DNA of 64,000 nucleotides from Rhizobium mesosinicum (GTDB taxonomy: Bacteria; Pseudomonadota; Alphaproteobacteria; Rhizobiales; Rhizobiaceae): contig NZ_JAEUAK010000003.1 of assembly GCF_019511345.1 (NCBI RefSeq), positions 620,001 to 684,000 on the forward strand, read 5' to 3'. The first letter of the stretch is position 1, and each line of letters opens with the position of its first letter. The translations under genes and the position numbers were made by a program. The notes under the pieces are model-generated. The model was given only the letters and a program-made list of their open reading frames with translations, ran no database searches and had not been told where the DNA came from. Of this stretch, positions 16,935 to 25,836 are shown one piece after another.

Positions 16935-18251
16935 TCAGTGGTATTTCGGCAGCAGATCGCCGTGTGCTTCGATCAGGTCGTCGACCAAACCCCAGATTTC
17001 ATCGGGCGAGAGTTCTGCGGATGTATGCGGATCAAGCAGTGCGGCCTGATAGATGCGATCGCGCTTGCCTGTCAGCGCCGCTTCAACGGTCAGTTCCTGA
17101 ACCGAGATGCTCAGCTTCATGACAGCGGCGAGCTGCGAGGGAATCCTGCCGATGCGGGTCGGCTGGATTCCGTTCCTGTCCACATGGCAGGGCACTTCCA
17201 CAATACACTCGGGCGGCAGGTTCTCGATCAGACCATTGTTGGGAACGTTGCCGTAAATCAGTGCGGGATTACCGGTGACGGCAGCGTTGATAATGCCTGC
17301 GGCATATTCATTACTGCGGCAGACCTCGATCGGCTTGTCGCCTTCGAGATCGCGGCGCAGCGCATGCCATTCGGAAATCTGCCGCTCACAGCGGCTGATA
17401 TATTCGTCGAGCGGGATGTTGAGCTTGTCGATGAGCTCGGGGCGGCGGTCCTTGATGTACCACGACGTATATTCGGAGAAATGCTCGCTGGATTCCGTCA
17501 CGAAATGGCCGAGCCGCTTCAGTACATCGAAGCGCACGCGGTCGTCGGACGGCACGCGTCCCTCGCCGGCGATGGCCGTCAGGCGTGGATAAAGATCTTC
17601 GCGCCGGCCATCGGCATGCAGCTTTTCGTATTTCAGAAAGAAGGCGACATGGTTGATGCCTGCCGAGATGTAATTGATGTCGGCGATGTCTTCGTCGAGG
17701 CAGGAGGCGAGATGGGCGGCGGTATGCTGAACGCTATGGCAAAGACCGACCGTGCGGACGCTGGGCGCCAATTCCTTGATCGCCCAGCAATTGATCGCCA
17801 TGGGGTTCACATATTGCATCAGCAGCGCGTCGGGGCAGACCTCTTCCATGTCGCGGCAGATCGCCTCCAGCACCGGAATGGTGCGAAGTCCACGGAAGAT
17901 CCCGCCGATGCCGAGCGTATCGGCAATGGTCTGCCGCAGGCCGTATCGCTTCGGCACGTCGAAATCCGTGACAGTCGCAGGCTTGTAGCCGCCGACCTGC
18001 ATCATCAGAATAACGAAATCCGATCCGCGCAGCGCCTCGCGACGATCGAGGGTTGCCTCTACCCTTACCCTCTGCAGATTGAGCGCCTCACAGATGCGCC
18101 GCGCAACGATCTCCGACGTCTTCAGCCGCTCCGGGTCGATATCAAAGAGGCTGATCACGTAATCGCTGCCCGAGGGTGTGGACAGCACGTCCCCCAGAAT
18201 GTTCTGCGCAAAAACGGTGCTGCCCGCACCCACGAGGCAAATCTTCGGCAT
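16935..18251 (-). CDS. melA: GH4 alpha-galactosidase (melibiase)
   Basis: A 438-residue NAD- and manganese-dependent glycosidase of family GH4. The N-terminal Rossmann motif is CLVGAGSTVFAQNILGD. The MelA block VTDFDVPKRYGLRQTIADTLG is near residue 95, YVNPMAINCWA near 147 and the metal-binding cysteine in GLCHSVQ near 172. Late blocks include TESSEHFSEYTSW and NGIQPTRIGR. Length matches MelA. It cleaves alpha-galactosides such as melibiose and raffinose in the cytoplasm by an oxidation-elimination mechanism. A GGGAGACC ribosome site precedes ATG 18251. It has a divergent AraC-type regulator and no transporter of its own nearby. Confidence 0.93.
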   Translation of the reverse strand: MPKICLVGAGSTVFAQNILGDVLSTPSGSDYVISLFDIDPERLKTSEIVARRICEALNLQRVRVEATLDRREALRGSDFVILMMQVGGYKPATVTDFDVPKRYGLRQTIADTLGIGGIFRGLRTIPVLEAICRDMEEVCPDALLMQYVNPMAINCWAIKELAPSVRTVGLCHSVQHTAAHLASCLDEDIADINYISAGINHVAFFLKYEKLHADGRREDLYPRLTAIAGEGRVPSDDRVRFDVLKRLGHFVTESSEHFSEYTSWYIKDRRPELIDKLNIPLDEYISRCERQISEWHALRRDLEGDKPIEVCRSNEYAAGIINAAVTGNPALIYGNVPNNGLIENLPPECIVEVPCHVDRNGIQPTRIGRIPSQLAAVMKLSISVQELTVEAALTGKRDRIYQAALLDPHTSAELSPDEIWGLVDDLIEAHGDLLPKYH

Positions 18252-18353
18252 TTCGGTCTCCCGCCAATGAAGGTTGCCACAGTCGTGCCTCTTCCAAATC
18301 AGAATTTCTTCCTGCTATTGAAGTGAGTGTTCCCGGATTGAAGCGTTGGACGC

Positions 18354-19208
18354 ATGAGAGACGATCATTTCAACAGGAGCGGCGAGTGGGCGGGATCGCC
18401 GCGGAGCTTCCTGATCGAGCGACACACGGCCGATGCCATGAGCGCCGCGCATTGGCACGACCATGTCGAGATCAACCTGCTTCTCGATGGTGCCATGACC
18501 TATCTCTTCAATGGACGGCAGGAGCGGGTCGAGGCCGGACGTCTTGTTCTCTTCTGGGCGGCCATTCCCCACCAGACAATCCTGGTGACGCCGGAAGCGC
18601 CGCTCATCTGCGTCTACCTTCCGCTCGTCGATTTTCTCGCGCTCTCCATCGACAAGAAGGCGAGACAGGCAATCATGCAGGGTGCCTTCGTTGTCGAGCC
18701 TCGCCGCCGCGAGACGACATCGCTCACCGTGTCTGCCTGGGCCGAGGAATGGGGCAGGGGCGATCCCATCCGGCGTCAGCTGATCGCCGACGAGGCCAAG
18801 CTTAGAGTGCGCAGGCTCATCCTCGATCACGCCGATGATCGAGGCTCGTCCATTGCAGCCGCTGCGACGCCGGTCAGTCCCGCCATCCGCCACTCAGAGG
18901 TGCTGACCGACCTGATCAACCGGCATTTTTCTGAATCGCTCAGCCTCGTGGAACTTGGAAGGCGCGCCAATGTGCATCCAACCACCGCCAACAGGGCGTT
19001 TCGCGATGTGCTTGGCATTTCGGTCATGGAATATCTGACCCGTTATCGCCTCGCGCGAGCGATGCAGCGGCTGGCCGAGACGGAGGACTCGATCCTAGAG
19101 ATTGCCCTCGACTGCGGCTTCGGCTCCAGCAGCCGGTTTTACGACGTCTTCAAGCAGCGAACCGGCAAGACACCGCGACAGTTCCGCCTGTCGCTCGACA
19201 AGCCGTAG
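18354..19208 (+). CDS. AraC-family transcriptional regulator
   Basis: A 284-residue regulator with an N-terminal cupin-like sensor (HWHDHVEINLLLDGAMTYLF near residue 27) and a C-terminal pair of helix-turn-helices. The second half reads LVELGRRANVHPTTANRAF and ILEIALDCGFGSSSRFYDVFKQRTGKTPRQFR, the standard AraC signature. It is divergent from melA with about 100 bp between starts, so it probably senses an alpha-galactoside and activates melA, like MelR. Its ribosome site is weak. Confidence 0.9.
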   Translation: MRDDHFNRSGEWAGSPRSFLIERHTADAMSAAHWHDHVEINLLLDGAMTYLFNGRQERVEAGRLVLFWAAIPHQTILVTPEAPLICVYLPLVDFLALSIDKKARQAIMQGAFVVEPRRRETTSLTVSAWAEEWGRGDPIRRQLIADEAKLRVRRLILDHADDRGSSIAAAATPVSPAIRHSEVLTDLINRHFSESLSLVELGRRANVHPTTANRAFRDVLGISVMEYLTRYRLARAMQRLAETEDSILEIALDCGFGSSSRFYDVFKQRTGKTPRQFRLSLDKP

Positions 19209-19342
19209 CGTGTATCTTGATCGGAGCGCGGTCGAGGACTGCAAATCCGGGCACGATCTGCCTCCCCTATCAATTGGCAGACCGATCTGAGCGCATGCGT
19301 CGGATTGACGCACAACTTCCGCGATGATAGTTTGAGGTCAAT

Positions 19343-19361
19343 TGGTCAGGCCAGTTGACCA
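19343..19361. promoter_or_regulatory. Candidate GntR/FadR-type operator
   Basis: TGGTCA (19343-19348) and TGACCA (19356-19361) form a perfect inverted repeat with a 7-base spacer, 38 bp before the GntR gene. FadR-subfamily operators have this TGGTnnnACCA-like form. It could mediate autorepression of the whole GntR-TRAP-dehydrogenase operon. Confidence 0.55.
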
Positions 19362-19398
19362 GTTGTGCGCTTGAGGAGAAGCGCGCCGGGAGGCCACA

Positions 19399-20157
19399 AT
19401 GTTTTCGGCAGTCGAATCACGCCGCCTCTACAGGCAGGTGGCGGATCAGATCCGCATAATGATCATCCGGGGCGAACTCGCCATCGGCCAGAGGCTGCCG
19501 GCCGAGCGCGACCTTGCGGAGCGACTTTCGGTTTCGCGCCCGACGCTGCGCGAGGCGCTGATCGTGCTGGAGGTCGAAGGCTACATCAATATCCGCATGG
19601 GCTCCGGCATCTACGTCACACGCAAATCTGCGGCCGAAGCGACCGGTAACGAACGCGAACCGTTGGAAGGTCCTTTTGAGCTGCTGCAGGCCCGCGCCAT
19701 CATCGAATGCGCGATCTCAGAGGAGGCCGCAAAGAGCGCCAGACCGCAGGACATCGCCGTTCTCGACGAGGCGCTGAAAGCGATGAGCGGCGTAGTGGAG
19801 GATGCGCGCGCCGTGCTTGTTGCCGACCGCGCCTTTCATACCGGCATAGCAGCAATCGTCGGCAACGCAACCTTGGTCCGGGTCACCGGCGAATTGTTCG
19901 ACATGCGCATGACGCCGTATTTCGAAAAGCTTGCCAGCCACTTCGAAGGACCGGTGTCGTGGCGCACCGCGCTGGAAGAGCACCGGGCTATCCGCGACGC
20001 GATCGCCGCCGGCAATGCGGCAGGAGCGAGGGCCGCCATGCGTACGCATCTGACGAATTCGCAGAAGAGGTTTTCCGAAAGCTTCGGGGAGGAGTTCTCG
20101 GGCGAGGAGGGGCGCGGCCATGCGGCCGAGTCGAACAAGGGAAACGCAGGCATCTAA
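19399..20157 (+). CDS. GntR-family regulator, FadR subfamily
   Basis: A 252-residue regulator. Residues 8-75 are the GntR winged helix (LPAERDLAERLSVSRPTLREALIVLE). The rest is the all-helical FCD ligand-binding domain with the metal-binding D/H residues (DRAFHTGIA and later EEHRAIRDAI). GGGAGG precedes ATG 19399. The TRAP binding-protein gene starts 23 bp after its stop, so it heads that operon. Such regulators usually respond to sugar acids, which agrees with the dehydrogenase at the end of the operon. Confidence 0.93.
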   Translation: MFSAVESRRLYRQVADQIRIMIIRGELAIGQRLPAERDLAERLSVSRPTLREALIVLEVEGYINIRMGSGIYVTRKSAAEATGNEREPLEGPFELLQARAIIECAISEEAAKSARPQDIAVLDEALKAMSGVVEDARAVLVADRAFHTGIAAIVGNATLVRVTGELFDMRMTPYFEKLASHFEGPVSWRTALEEHRAIRDAIAAGNAAGARAAMRTHLTNSQKRFSESFGEEFSGEEGRGHAAESNKGNAGI

Positions 20158-20180
20158 GGAGATCTCAGGAGGAGAGACCG

Positions 20181-21155
20181 ATGAAGCTGAAACTGATGAC
20201 GATACTCTGCACTGCCGCTGCAATCATGGCGACGACGGCGATCGCTCATGCCCAGACCGTGCTGAAATGGGCGCATGTCTACGAAACCTCGGAACCGTTC
20301 CATACGGATTCCGTCTGGGCCGCGGAAGAGATCAACAAGCGCACCAACGGCCGTTACAAGATCGAGGTCTATCCGGCATCGCAGCTCGGCAAGGAAGCCG
20401 ATATCAACCAGGGCCTCAAGCTCGGCACGGTCGACATCATCATCTCCGGATCGAGTTTTGCCGCCCGCGACTATAAGCCGATCGGCGTCACCTATTTCCC
20501 ATACATTTTCCGCAACCCGGAACACCTGATCGCCTATACCAAGAGCGAGGTCTTCAAGCGTCTTGCCAAGGGTTATGAGGACAAGACCGGCAACCATATC
20601 GCCGCCGTCAGTTACTATGGCACGCGCCACACGACATCCAACAAGCCGATTGCCAAATGCGCCGATATGCAGGGCCTGAAGATCCGTGTGCCCGACGTTC
20701 CGGCCTATCTCGCCATGCCCAGGGCTTGCGGCGCCAACACCACGCCGATCGCCTTTGCGGAAGTCTACCTCGCGCTTCAGAACGGCACGGTCGAAGCTCA
20801 GGAAAACCCGCTGACGACGATTGAGGCCAAGAAGTTTTACGAAGTTCAGAAGAACATCAGCCTGACCGGCCATATCGTCGATCATCTGAATACGGTGATC
20901 TCGAAAACGCTCTGGGCCAACCTTTCCGATGAAGACAAGAAGATCTTCGGCGACGTCATGCAGGAAGCCGCTGAGCGCACGACCAAAACCATCGAAGGCA
21001 AGGAAAAGGGCCTGATCGCCACCTTCAAGGAGAAGGGCCTGAGCGTCACTGAAGTCGACAAGGCCGATTTCGAAAAGGCCGTCGCTGAAAAGGTCAAGTT
21101 TGAAGACTTCGGCTACGATGAAGCGGATTGGGAAGCGATCCGCGCCATCCAGTAA
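20181..21155 (+). CDS. TRAP transporter periplasmic binding protein, DctP family
   Basis: A 324-residue exported protein. The Sec signal peptide ends at AHA near residue 23. The DctP pattern is clear: LKWAHVYETSEPFH at the N-terminus, LGKEADINQGLKLGTVDII near residue 70, and the arginine-containing block GLKIRVPDVPAY near residue 165 that binds the substrate carboxylate. VEAQENPLTTI near 197 is also typical. ATG 20181 has AGGAGGAG upstream; the longer open frame before it is a shadow of the GntR gene. It likely binds a sugar acid, possibly L-idonate or a related aldonate. Confidence 0.93.
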   Translation: MKLKLMTILCTAAAIMATTAIAHAQTVLKWAHVYETSEPFHTDSVWAAEEINKRTNGRYKIEVYPASQLGKEADINQGLKLGTVDIIISGSSFAARDYKPIGVTYFPYIFRNPEHLIAYTKSEVFKRLAKGYEDKTGNHIAAVSYYGTRHTTSNKPIAKCADMQGLKIRVPDVPAYLAMPRACGANTTPIAFAEVYLALQNGTVEAQENPLTTIEAKKFYEVQKNISLTGHIVDHLNTVISKTLWANLSDEDKKIFGDVMQEAAERTTKTIEGKEKGLIATFKEKGLSVTEVDKADFEKAVAEKVKFEDFGYDEADWEAIRAIQ

Positions 21156-21162
21156 GAGCCGA

Positions 21163-21187
21163 GGGCGCGCGGGAACGCTGCGCGCCC
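21163..21187 (+). promoter_or_regulatory. Intercistronic stem-loop after the TRAP binding-protein gene
   Basis: An 8-bp perfect stem (GGGCGCGC / GCGCGCCC) with a 9-base loop, followed by TTCTTCC, begins 8 bp after the binding-protein stop and precedes the small permease gene. It could raise the amount of binding protein over membrane subunits by mRNA protection or partial termination. Confidence 0.6.
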
Positions 21188-21215
21188 TTCTTCCGCAACC
21201 GGAACAAGGCCGATC

Positions 21216-21788
21216 ATGTCGCAAGAAATTCATACGCCAATCACTGCCGAGGAAATCGGCCACGAGTTCGAAGGGCATGCGCCCACCGCCAATGTCTCTG
21301 ATTACGCTATCGAAGACTGGATTACCCTGATCGTTTTCTGGCTCATGGCCGGCTGCGTTTTCCTGCAGTTCTTCACCCGCTACGTGCTGAACGACAGCTA
21401 TGCCTGGACCGAGGAAATTGCCGTCAACTGCCTGGTCGGCGTCGTTTTCTTGGGCGCCGTCATGTGCGTGCGCACCTCACGCCACATCCAGGTGGATGTC
21501 TTTTACCACTATATGCCGGCTGGCCTTGCGCGCGTTCTCGCAACCTTCGTCGATATCGTCCGCATCGGCTTCTTCGCCTATGGCTCTTATCTGATGTGGC
21601 GCTACGTGCAGATCGTCGCAGACGAGCAGATGGTCACCGTCGACCTGCCGCGCAACATCGTCTTCTACAGCGTGCTTGCAGCCTTCGTGCTGATGCTGAT
21701 CCGCGCGGTGATTGTCTTCATCGCCAATTTGCGCCGCGGCTATTCCGTTCTGGAGCGCCCCGAAGAATTCCACGCCGTCGAAGGATGA
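21216..21788 (+). CDS. TRAP transporter small membrane subunit, DctQ family
   Basis: A 190-residue inner membrane protein with four predicted helices. The DctQ pattern is visible: FFTRYVLNDSYAWTEEIAV after helix 1, and VRTSRHIQVDVF after helix 2. The hydrophilic N-terminus of about 35 residues is longer than usual. It forms the membrane complex with the DctM subunit, whose gene starts 4 bp after its stop. Confidence 0.92.
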   Translation: MSQEIHTPITAEEIGHEFEGHAPTANVSDYAIEDWITLIVFWLMAGCVFLQFFTRYVLNDSYAWTEEIAVNCLVGVVFLGAVMCVRTSRHIQVDVFYHYMPAGLARVLATFVDIVRIGFFAYGSYLMWRYVQIVADEQMVTVDLPRNIVFYSVLAAFVLMLIRAVIVFIANLRRGYSVLERPEEFHAVEG

Positions 21789-21792
21789 CCCG

Positions 21793-23199
21793 ATGCTGCT
21801 CTTGCTTGGCTCGTTTCTGCTGTTGATGCTGATCGGCGTGCCCGTCGCAATCTCGATGGCCGTCGCATCCGTTCTCTATATTGTCCTTTACGGCGTTGCT
21901 CCCGACATCATCGTCGCCCAGCGGATGATAGCCGGTGTCGAAAGCTTTCCGTTGCTCGCTGTTCCATTCTTCATCCTTGCCGGCAATCTCATGAATTCGG
22001 CTGGTGTCACCGGCCGCATCTACTCCTTCGCCGTCGCGCTTGTCGGCTGGATGAAGGGTGGCCTTGCACAGGTCAACATTATCGGTTCGGTTATCTTCTC
22101 GGGCATGTCCGGCACCGCGCTCGCCGATGCGGCAGGGATCGGCACGATCGAGATCAAGGCCATGAAAGATCACGGATATCCGGTCGAGGCTGCGGTCGGG
22201 GTAACGGCGGCATCCGCGACACTTGGCCCGATCTTCCCGCCGTCCTTACCCTTCGTGATCTACGGCATGATGGCGAATGTCTCGATCGGCGCTCTTTTCA
22301 TGGCCGGCATTCTGCCCGGCATCGTCATGACGCTGCTGATGATGATCACAGTCGCCGCCTTCGCCTATGTGAAGCGCTGGGGCTCCGATGCGCCGTTCGA
22401 CGTCAAACAGTTATTTTCGGCAGGGATGGAGATTATCGTCGTCCTACTCGTACCGTTGACGATTTACCTGATGACGCGATCAGGCGTATCGATGAACGCT
22501 GCGGCGGGTATTGCCCTTGCCGTGCTTCTGGTGCTCGATTGGTATTTCCGTTTTTCCGCCGTCATGGCGCTGATGACGCCGGTCATCCTGATCGGCGGGA
22601 TGACCATGGGCTGGTTTACGCCGACGGAGGCGGCCGTCGCGGCTGTGCTCTGGTCGCTGTTCCTCGGCCTTGTGCGCTACCGAACGATGACGCTCTCGAC
22701 GCTTGCCAAGGCAAGCTTCGACACGATCGAGACGACGGCTTCCGTTCTCTTCATCGTCACTGCTGCTTCGGTCTTCGCATGGCTGCTGACCGTCAGCCAG
22801 GCCGCGCAGCTTCTGTCCGATGCGATCCTATCCATCACTGACAATAAGTGGATTTTCCTGATCCTGGTGAATCTGCTGATGCTGTTCGTTGGCTGTTTCC
22901 TCGACACGATCGCTGCAATCACCATCCTCGTGCCGATCCTTCTGCCGATCGTTGCGAAGTTCGGGATCGATCCGGTGCAGTTCGGCCTCATCATGACCCT
23001 GAACCTGATGATCGGTCTCTTGCATCCGCCGCTCGGTATGGTGCTCTTCGTGCTGTCGAGGGTCGCGAAGCTTTCCGTCGAACGGACGACGATGGCGATC
23101 CTGCCCTGGCTGGCACCGCTCTTCATCGCCTTGCTCCTGATCACTTTCATTCCCTCCGTATCCCTCTGGCTGCCACAGCAGCTCGGGCTTCTGAAGTAG
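21793..23199 (+). CDS. TRAP transporter large membrane subunit, DctM family
   Basis: A 468-residue ion-coupled permease with about twelve helices. The DctM landmarks are SFPLLAVPFFILAGNLMNSAG near residue 55, GMSGTALADAAGIGTIEIKAM near 105 and LGPIFPPSLPFVIYG near 150. ATG 21793 follows an AAGGA site inside the DctQ tail; the longer frame is a shadow of DctQ. It uses a sodium or proton gradient to import the ligand delivered by DctP. Confidence 0.95.
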   Translation: MLLLLGSFLLLMLIGVPVAISMAVASVLYIVLYGVAPDIIVAQRMIAGVESFPLLAVPFFILAGNLMNSAGVTGRIYSFAVALVGWMKGGLAQVNIIGSVIFSGMSGTALADAAGIGTIEIKAMKDHGYPVEAAVGVTAASATLGPIFPPSLPFVIYGMMANVSIGALFMAGILPGIVMTLLMMITVAAFAYVKRWGSDAPFDVKQLFSAGMEIIVVLLVPLTIYLMTRSGVSMNAAAGIALAVLLVLDWYFRFSAVMALMTPVILIGGMTMGWFTPTEAAVAAVLWSLFLGLVRYRTMTLSTLAKASFDTIETTASVLFIVTAASVFAWLLTVSQAAQLLSDAILSITDNKWIFLILVNLLMLFVGCFLDTIAAITILVPILLPIVAKFGIDPVQFGLIMTLNLMIGLLHPPLGMVLFVLSRVAKLSVERTTMAILPWLAPLFIALLLITFIPSVSLWLPQQLGLLK

Positions 23200-23208
23200 G
23201 AGGGTGTG

Positions 23209-24252
23209 ATGGAGACCCGTCTGGCACGGCTTTATGCAAAGGGCGATTTGCGGATTGAAACCGCTCCGGTCGCAGTTCCCGGTCCGGGTGAGGTGCTTTT
23301 GAAGATGGCAGCCGCAGGTATCTGCGGCTCCGATCTGCATTATTACCAGGATGGCGGCTTCGGTCCGGTCAGGGTTCGCGAGCCGATGATACCCGGCCAC
23401 GAAGCATCAGGAACGGTGGAGCTGGCAGGTGAAGGCGTCACGCTGAAAACCGGTACGCTGGTCGCCGTCAATCCGAGCCAGCCTTGCGGCGCTTGCGAAT
23501 ATTGCGAGATCGGCATGCCCATCCACTGCCTGGAAATGCGCTTCATGGGCAGCGCAATGCGCCTGCCGCATGAGCAGGGCATGTTCCGGGATTGGCTGGT
23601 GGTGCCGGCGAGGCAATGCGTTGAAGCCGGGCCTGCGACGACGCCCGCAGAAGCGGCCTGCAGCGAGCCCCTATCCGTCTGCCTGCACGCCGCATCGCGT
23701 GCGCCGGGCATTGCTGGCAAGAAAGTTCTGATCACCGGCGCCGGACCGATCGGCTCGCTGATGGTGGCTGTCGCAAGCCATTTCGAGGCAAGCGAAATCG
23801 TCGTCACTGACCTTGCCGATGCGGCGCTCGCGCGAGCGAAGGCGATGGGTGCCAGTCGCACGACCAACGTGGCGCGAGATGCAGTGTCACTTACCGAATA
23901 TCAGGCCGGAAAGGGTTATTTCGATCTGGTATTCGAATGCTCCGCGGCCGCTCCGGCCATCCATAGTGCGATTGCGGCGGTCCGGCCGCGCGGCACCATC
24001 GTCCAGGTCGGCGTCTCCGGCGACGTGCCGATACCTCTCAACGCCATCGTCGGCAAGGAGTTGCACATCCACGGAACGCAGCGCTTCCACGAGGAGTTCG
24101 CTGTTGCGGTCGACCTGATCTCACGGCGGAAGATCGATGTGCGGCCGATCATCAGCCACAACCTACCGCTCGAGGAGGCCGTAACAGCCTTTGAAATTGC
24201 CGGCGATCGTTCGCTTGCCTGCAAGGTGCAACTGACCTTCCCGTCAGTCTAA
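23209..24252 (+). CDS. Zinc-dependent alcohol dehydrogenase, L-idonate 5-dehydrogenase-like
   Basis: A 347-residue medium-chain dehydrogenase. The catalytic zinc site is GICGSDLHYY (Cys near 39) with GHEASG, the structural zinc cysteines are in CGACEYCEIGMPIHC near residues 88-101, and the NAD(P) motif GAGPIGSLM is near 177. The sequence of these blocks is that of IdnD, which oxidises L-idonate to 5-keto-D-gluconate. ATG 23209 or the adjacent GTG 23206 both fit the AGGAGGG site. It lies 9 bp after the DctM stop, so it probably processes the imported substrate. Its last 4 bases overlap the 3' end of the convergent SDR gene. Confidence 0.88.
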   Translation: METRLARLYAKGDLRIETAPVAVPGPGEVLLKMAAAGICGSDLHYYQDGGFGPVRVREPMIPGHEASGTVELAGEGVTLKTGTLVAVNPSQPCGACEYCEIGMPIHCLEMRFMGSAMRLPHEQGMFRDWLVVPARQCVEAGPATTPAEAACSEPLSVCLHAASRAPGIAGKKVLITGAGPIGSLMVAVASHFEASEIVVTDLADAALARAKAMGASRTTNVARDAVSLTEYQAGKGYFDLVFECSAAAPAIHSAIAAVRPRGTIVQVGVSGDVPIPLNAIVGKELHIHGTQRFHEEFAVAVDLISRRKIDVRPIISHNLPLEEAVTAFEIAGDRSLACKVQLTFPSV

Positions 24253-25010
24253 ACGACAGTCTCTCCGCCATCGACGACGAGAATCTGCCCCGTCATGTAA
24301 GAGGAGCGGTCTGAAACGAGAAACAGGATCGGTTCGGCGATCTCCGAAACATTCGCCCAGCGGCCGAGAGGCACCTTTTCAGCGATATAGCTTTCAATCT
24401 TGCTGCGCCCACCCATCTGCGCGATGAACGGCTCATTGAACGGCGTGTCGACCCATCCGGGGCAAAGCGCATTCACGCGAATGCCGAATTTTGCATAGTC
24501 GCCCGCCATCTGCCGGGTCATGGCGATGACAGCATGTTTGGTCGTCGTATAGGCGATCATTTCGCGGTCATAGAGGACGCCTGATGATGAGGACGTGTTC
24601 AGGATCACGCCTTTGCCGGCTTTCTTCATGATCGGCATGACGAAGCGCGCCGCCATGAAATGCGCCCGCACATTCAGGCTCCAGGACTTGTCGAAACCTT
24701 CGACCGCAACCTGCTCCAGATCGCCGGCAACCTGCGCGCCTGCGTGATTGTGCAGGATGTCGAGCCGGCCGTGGTGGGTGGCGATCGCTGCAATGCCCGC
24801 TTCAAGCGCCTTGTCGTCGGTCACGTCGACCACCAGGCTTTCGGCGCTGCCGCCGGCATCGACAATCAGGCCGACGGTCTCCCCGGCGTTTGCAAGATTG
24901 ATATCGACGACGACCACATGTGCGCCTTCGCGCGCCATGATCAACGCGCCGGCCCGTCCGATGCCAGAGCCTGCGCCCGTGACGATTGCAACGCGATCTC
25001 TCAGTATCAT
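24249..25010 (-). CDS. Short-chain dehydrogenase/reductase
   Basis: A 253-residue SDR. The cofactor motif TGAGSGIG is at residues 11-18, NHAG (a variant of the common NNAG) near 88, the catalytic serine in NTSSSSG near 138 and YTTTK near 155. It follows the PotC-type permease by 13 bp, so it is probably the last gene of the polyamine-type ABC operon. Because it also meets an idonate dehydrogenase tail to tail, a role such as gluconate 5-dehydrogenase is possible but unproven. Confidence 0.88.
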   Translation of the reverse strand: MILRDRVAIVTGAGSGIGRAGALIMAREGAHVVVVDINLANAGETVGLIVDAGGSAESLVVDVTDDKALEAGIAAIATHHGRLDILHNHAGAQVAGDLEQVAVEGFDKSWSLNVRAHFMAARFVMPIMKKAGKGVILNTSSSSGVLYDREMIAYTTTKHAVIAMTRQMAGDYAKFGIRVNALCPGWVDTPFNEPFIAQMGGRSKIESYIAEKVPLGRWANVSEIAEPILFLVSDRSSYMTGQILVVDGGETVV

Positions 25011-25023
25011 GGCATTTCCCCGG

Positions 25024-25836
25024 TCAGTTTGTCGTTGTCTTTTCGCGCATCAGGAAGCGCGCGATGAAAATGAGCGCAAGCGAGGCGACGAGCACCATTG
25101 TCGCGATCGCATTGATTTCGGGCGTCACGCCGCGGCGAATGGAGGCGAAGACATAGATCGGCAGCGTCGTGTTGGAGCCGGCCACGAAGAAGGCGATGAT
25201 GAAATCGTCGAAGGAGAAGGTGAAGGCGAGCAGAAAGCCCGCCAGGATCGATGGCATGATCTGCGGCAGCACGATCTGCCGGAAGGTCGTGAAGGGCGTC
25301 GCATAGAGATCGCTGGAGGCCTCGACGATATCGCGCCCAAGGCTGGCGATACGCGCCTTCACGATCATCGTCACCAGTGCCATGGTGAACAGCCCGTGCG
25401 CGGCAATGATCGAGCCGTAACCGAGCGCGAGTTTCGGAGGCTGATCGCCCGGCCAGAGGGCGGCGACGACGGGGTTGATGAAGCCGAAGACCTCGACGAG
25501 GGCAACAAGCGTCGCGATGCCGATGACGACACCCGGCACGACGATCGCCGCCGCAAAGAGCCCGTCGAAGATGGCGCGTGTCCGGGCGCCGAGCCGCTCC
25601 ATGCCGATGGCAGCCATCGTGCCGAAGATTGCTGCCAACGCGGCGCTGGTGACAGCGATGATCAGGCTGTTGCGCAGCGCTTCCATCAAGAACGTATTCG
25701 ACAGCGCCCGGCCATACCATTGGGTCGAGAAGCCGGTGAACTCGCTGGCATTGCGGCCCGCATTGAAGGAGAAGAGCACGACGAGCGCAATCGGCGTGTA
25801 GAGGAAGAGATAGACGAAAGTAACGAGCGCGCGCAT
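25024..25836 (-). CDS. ABC transporter permease, PotC type
   Basis: A 270-residue inner membrane permease with six predicted helices. The EAA loop is present (EASSDLYATPFTTFRQIVLP) near residue 175, followed by LAGFLLAFTFSFDDFIIAFF, which is the PotC/PotH hallmark. Start overlaps the PotB-type stop by one base. Together with the partner permease it would import a polyamine, an opine-like or another cationic nitrogen compound. Confidence 0.92.
   Translation of the reverse strand: MRALVTFVYLFLYTPIALVVLFSFNAGRNASEFTGFSTQWYGRALSNTFLMEALRNSLIIAVTSAALAAIFGTMAAIGMERLGARTRAIFDGLFAAAIVVPGVVIGIATLVALVEVFGFINPVVAALWPGDQPPKLALGYGSIIAAHGLFTMALVTMIVKARIASLGRDIVEASSDLYATPFTTFRQIVLPQIMPSILAGFLLAFTFSFDDFIIAFFVAGSNTTLPIYVFASIRRGVTPEINAIATMVLVASLALIFIARFLMREKTTTN

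Noticed and set aside
16917..18326. A 469-residue plus-strand open frame
   Set aside because: It lies antisense to melA, whose family match is strong throughout.
20154..21278. A 374-residue minus-strand open frame
   Set aside because: It is antisense to the DctP gene and crosses the intercistronic hairpin; no protein pattern.
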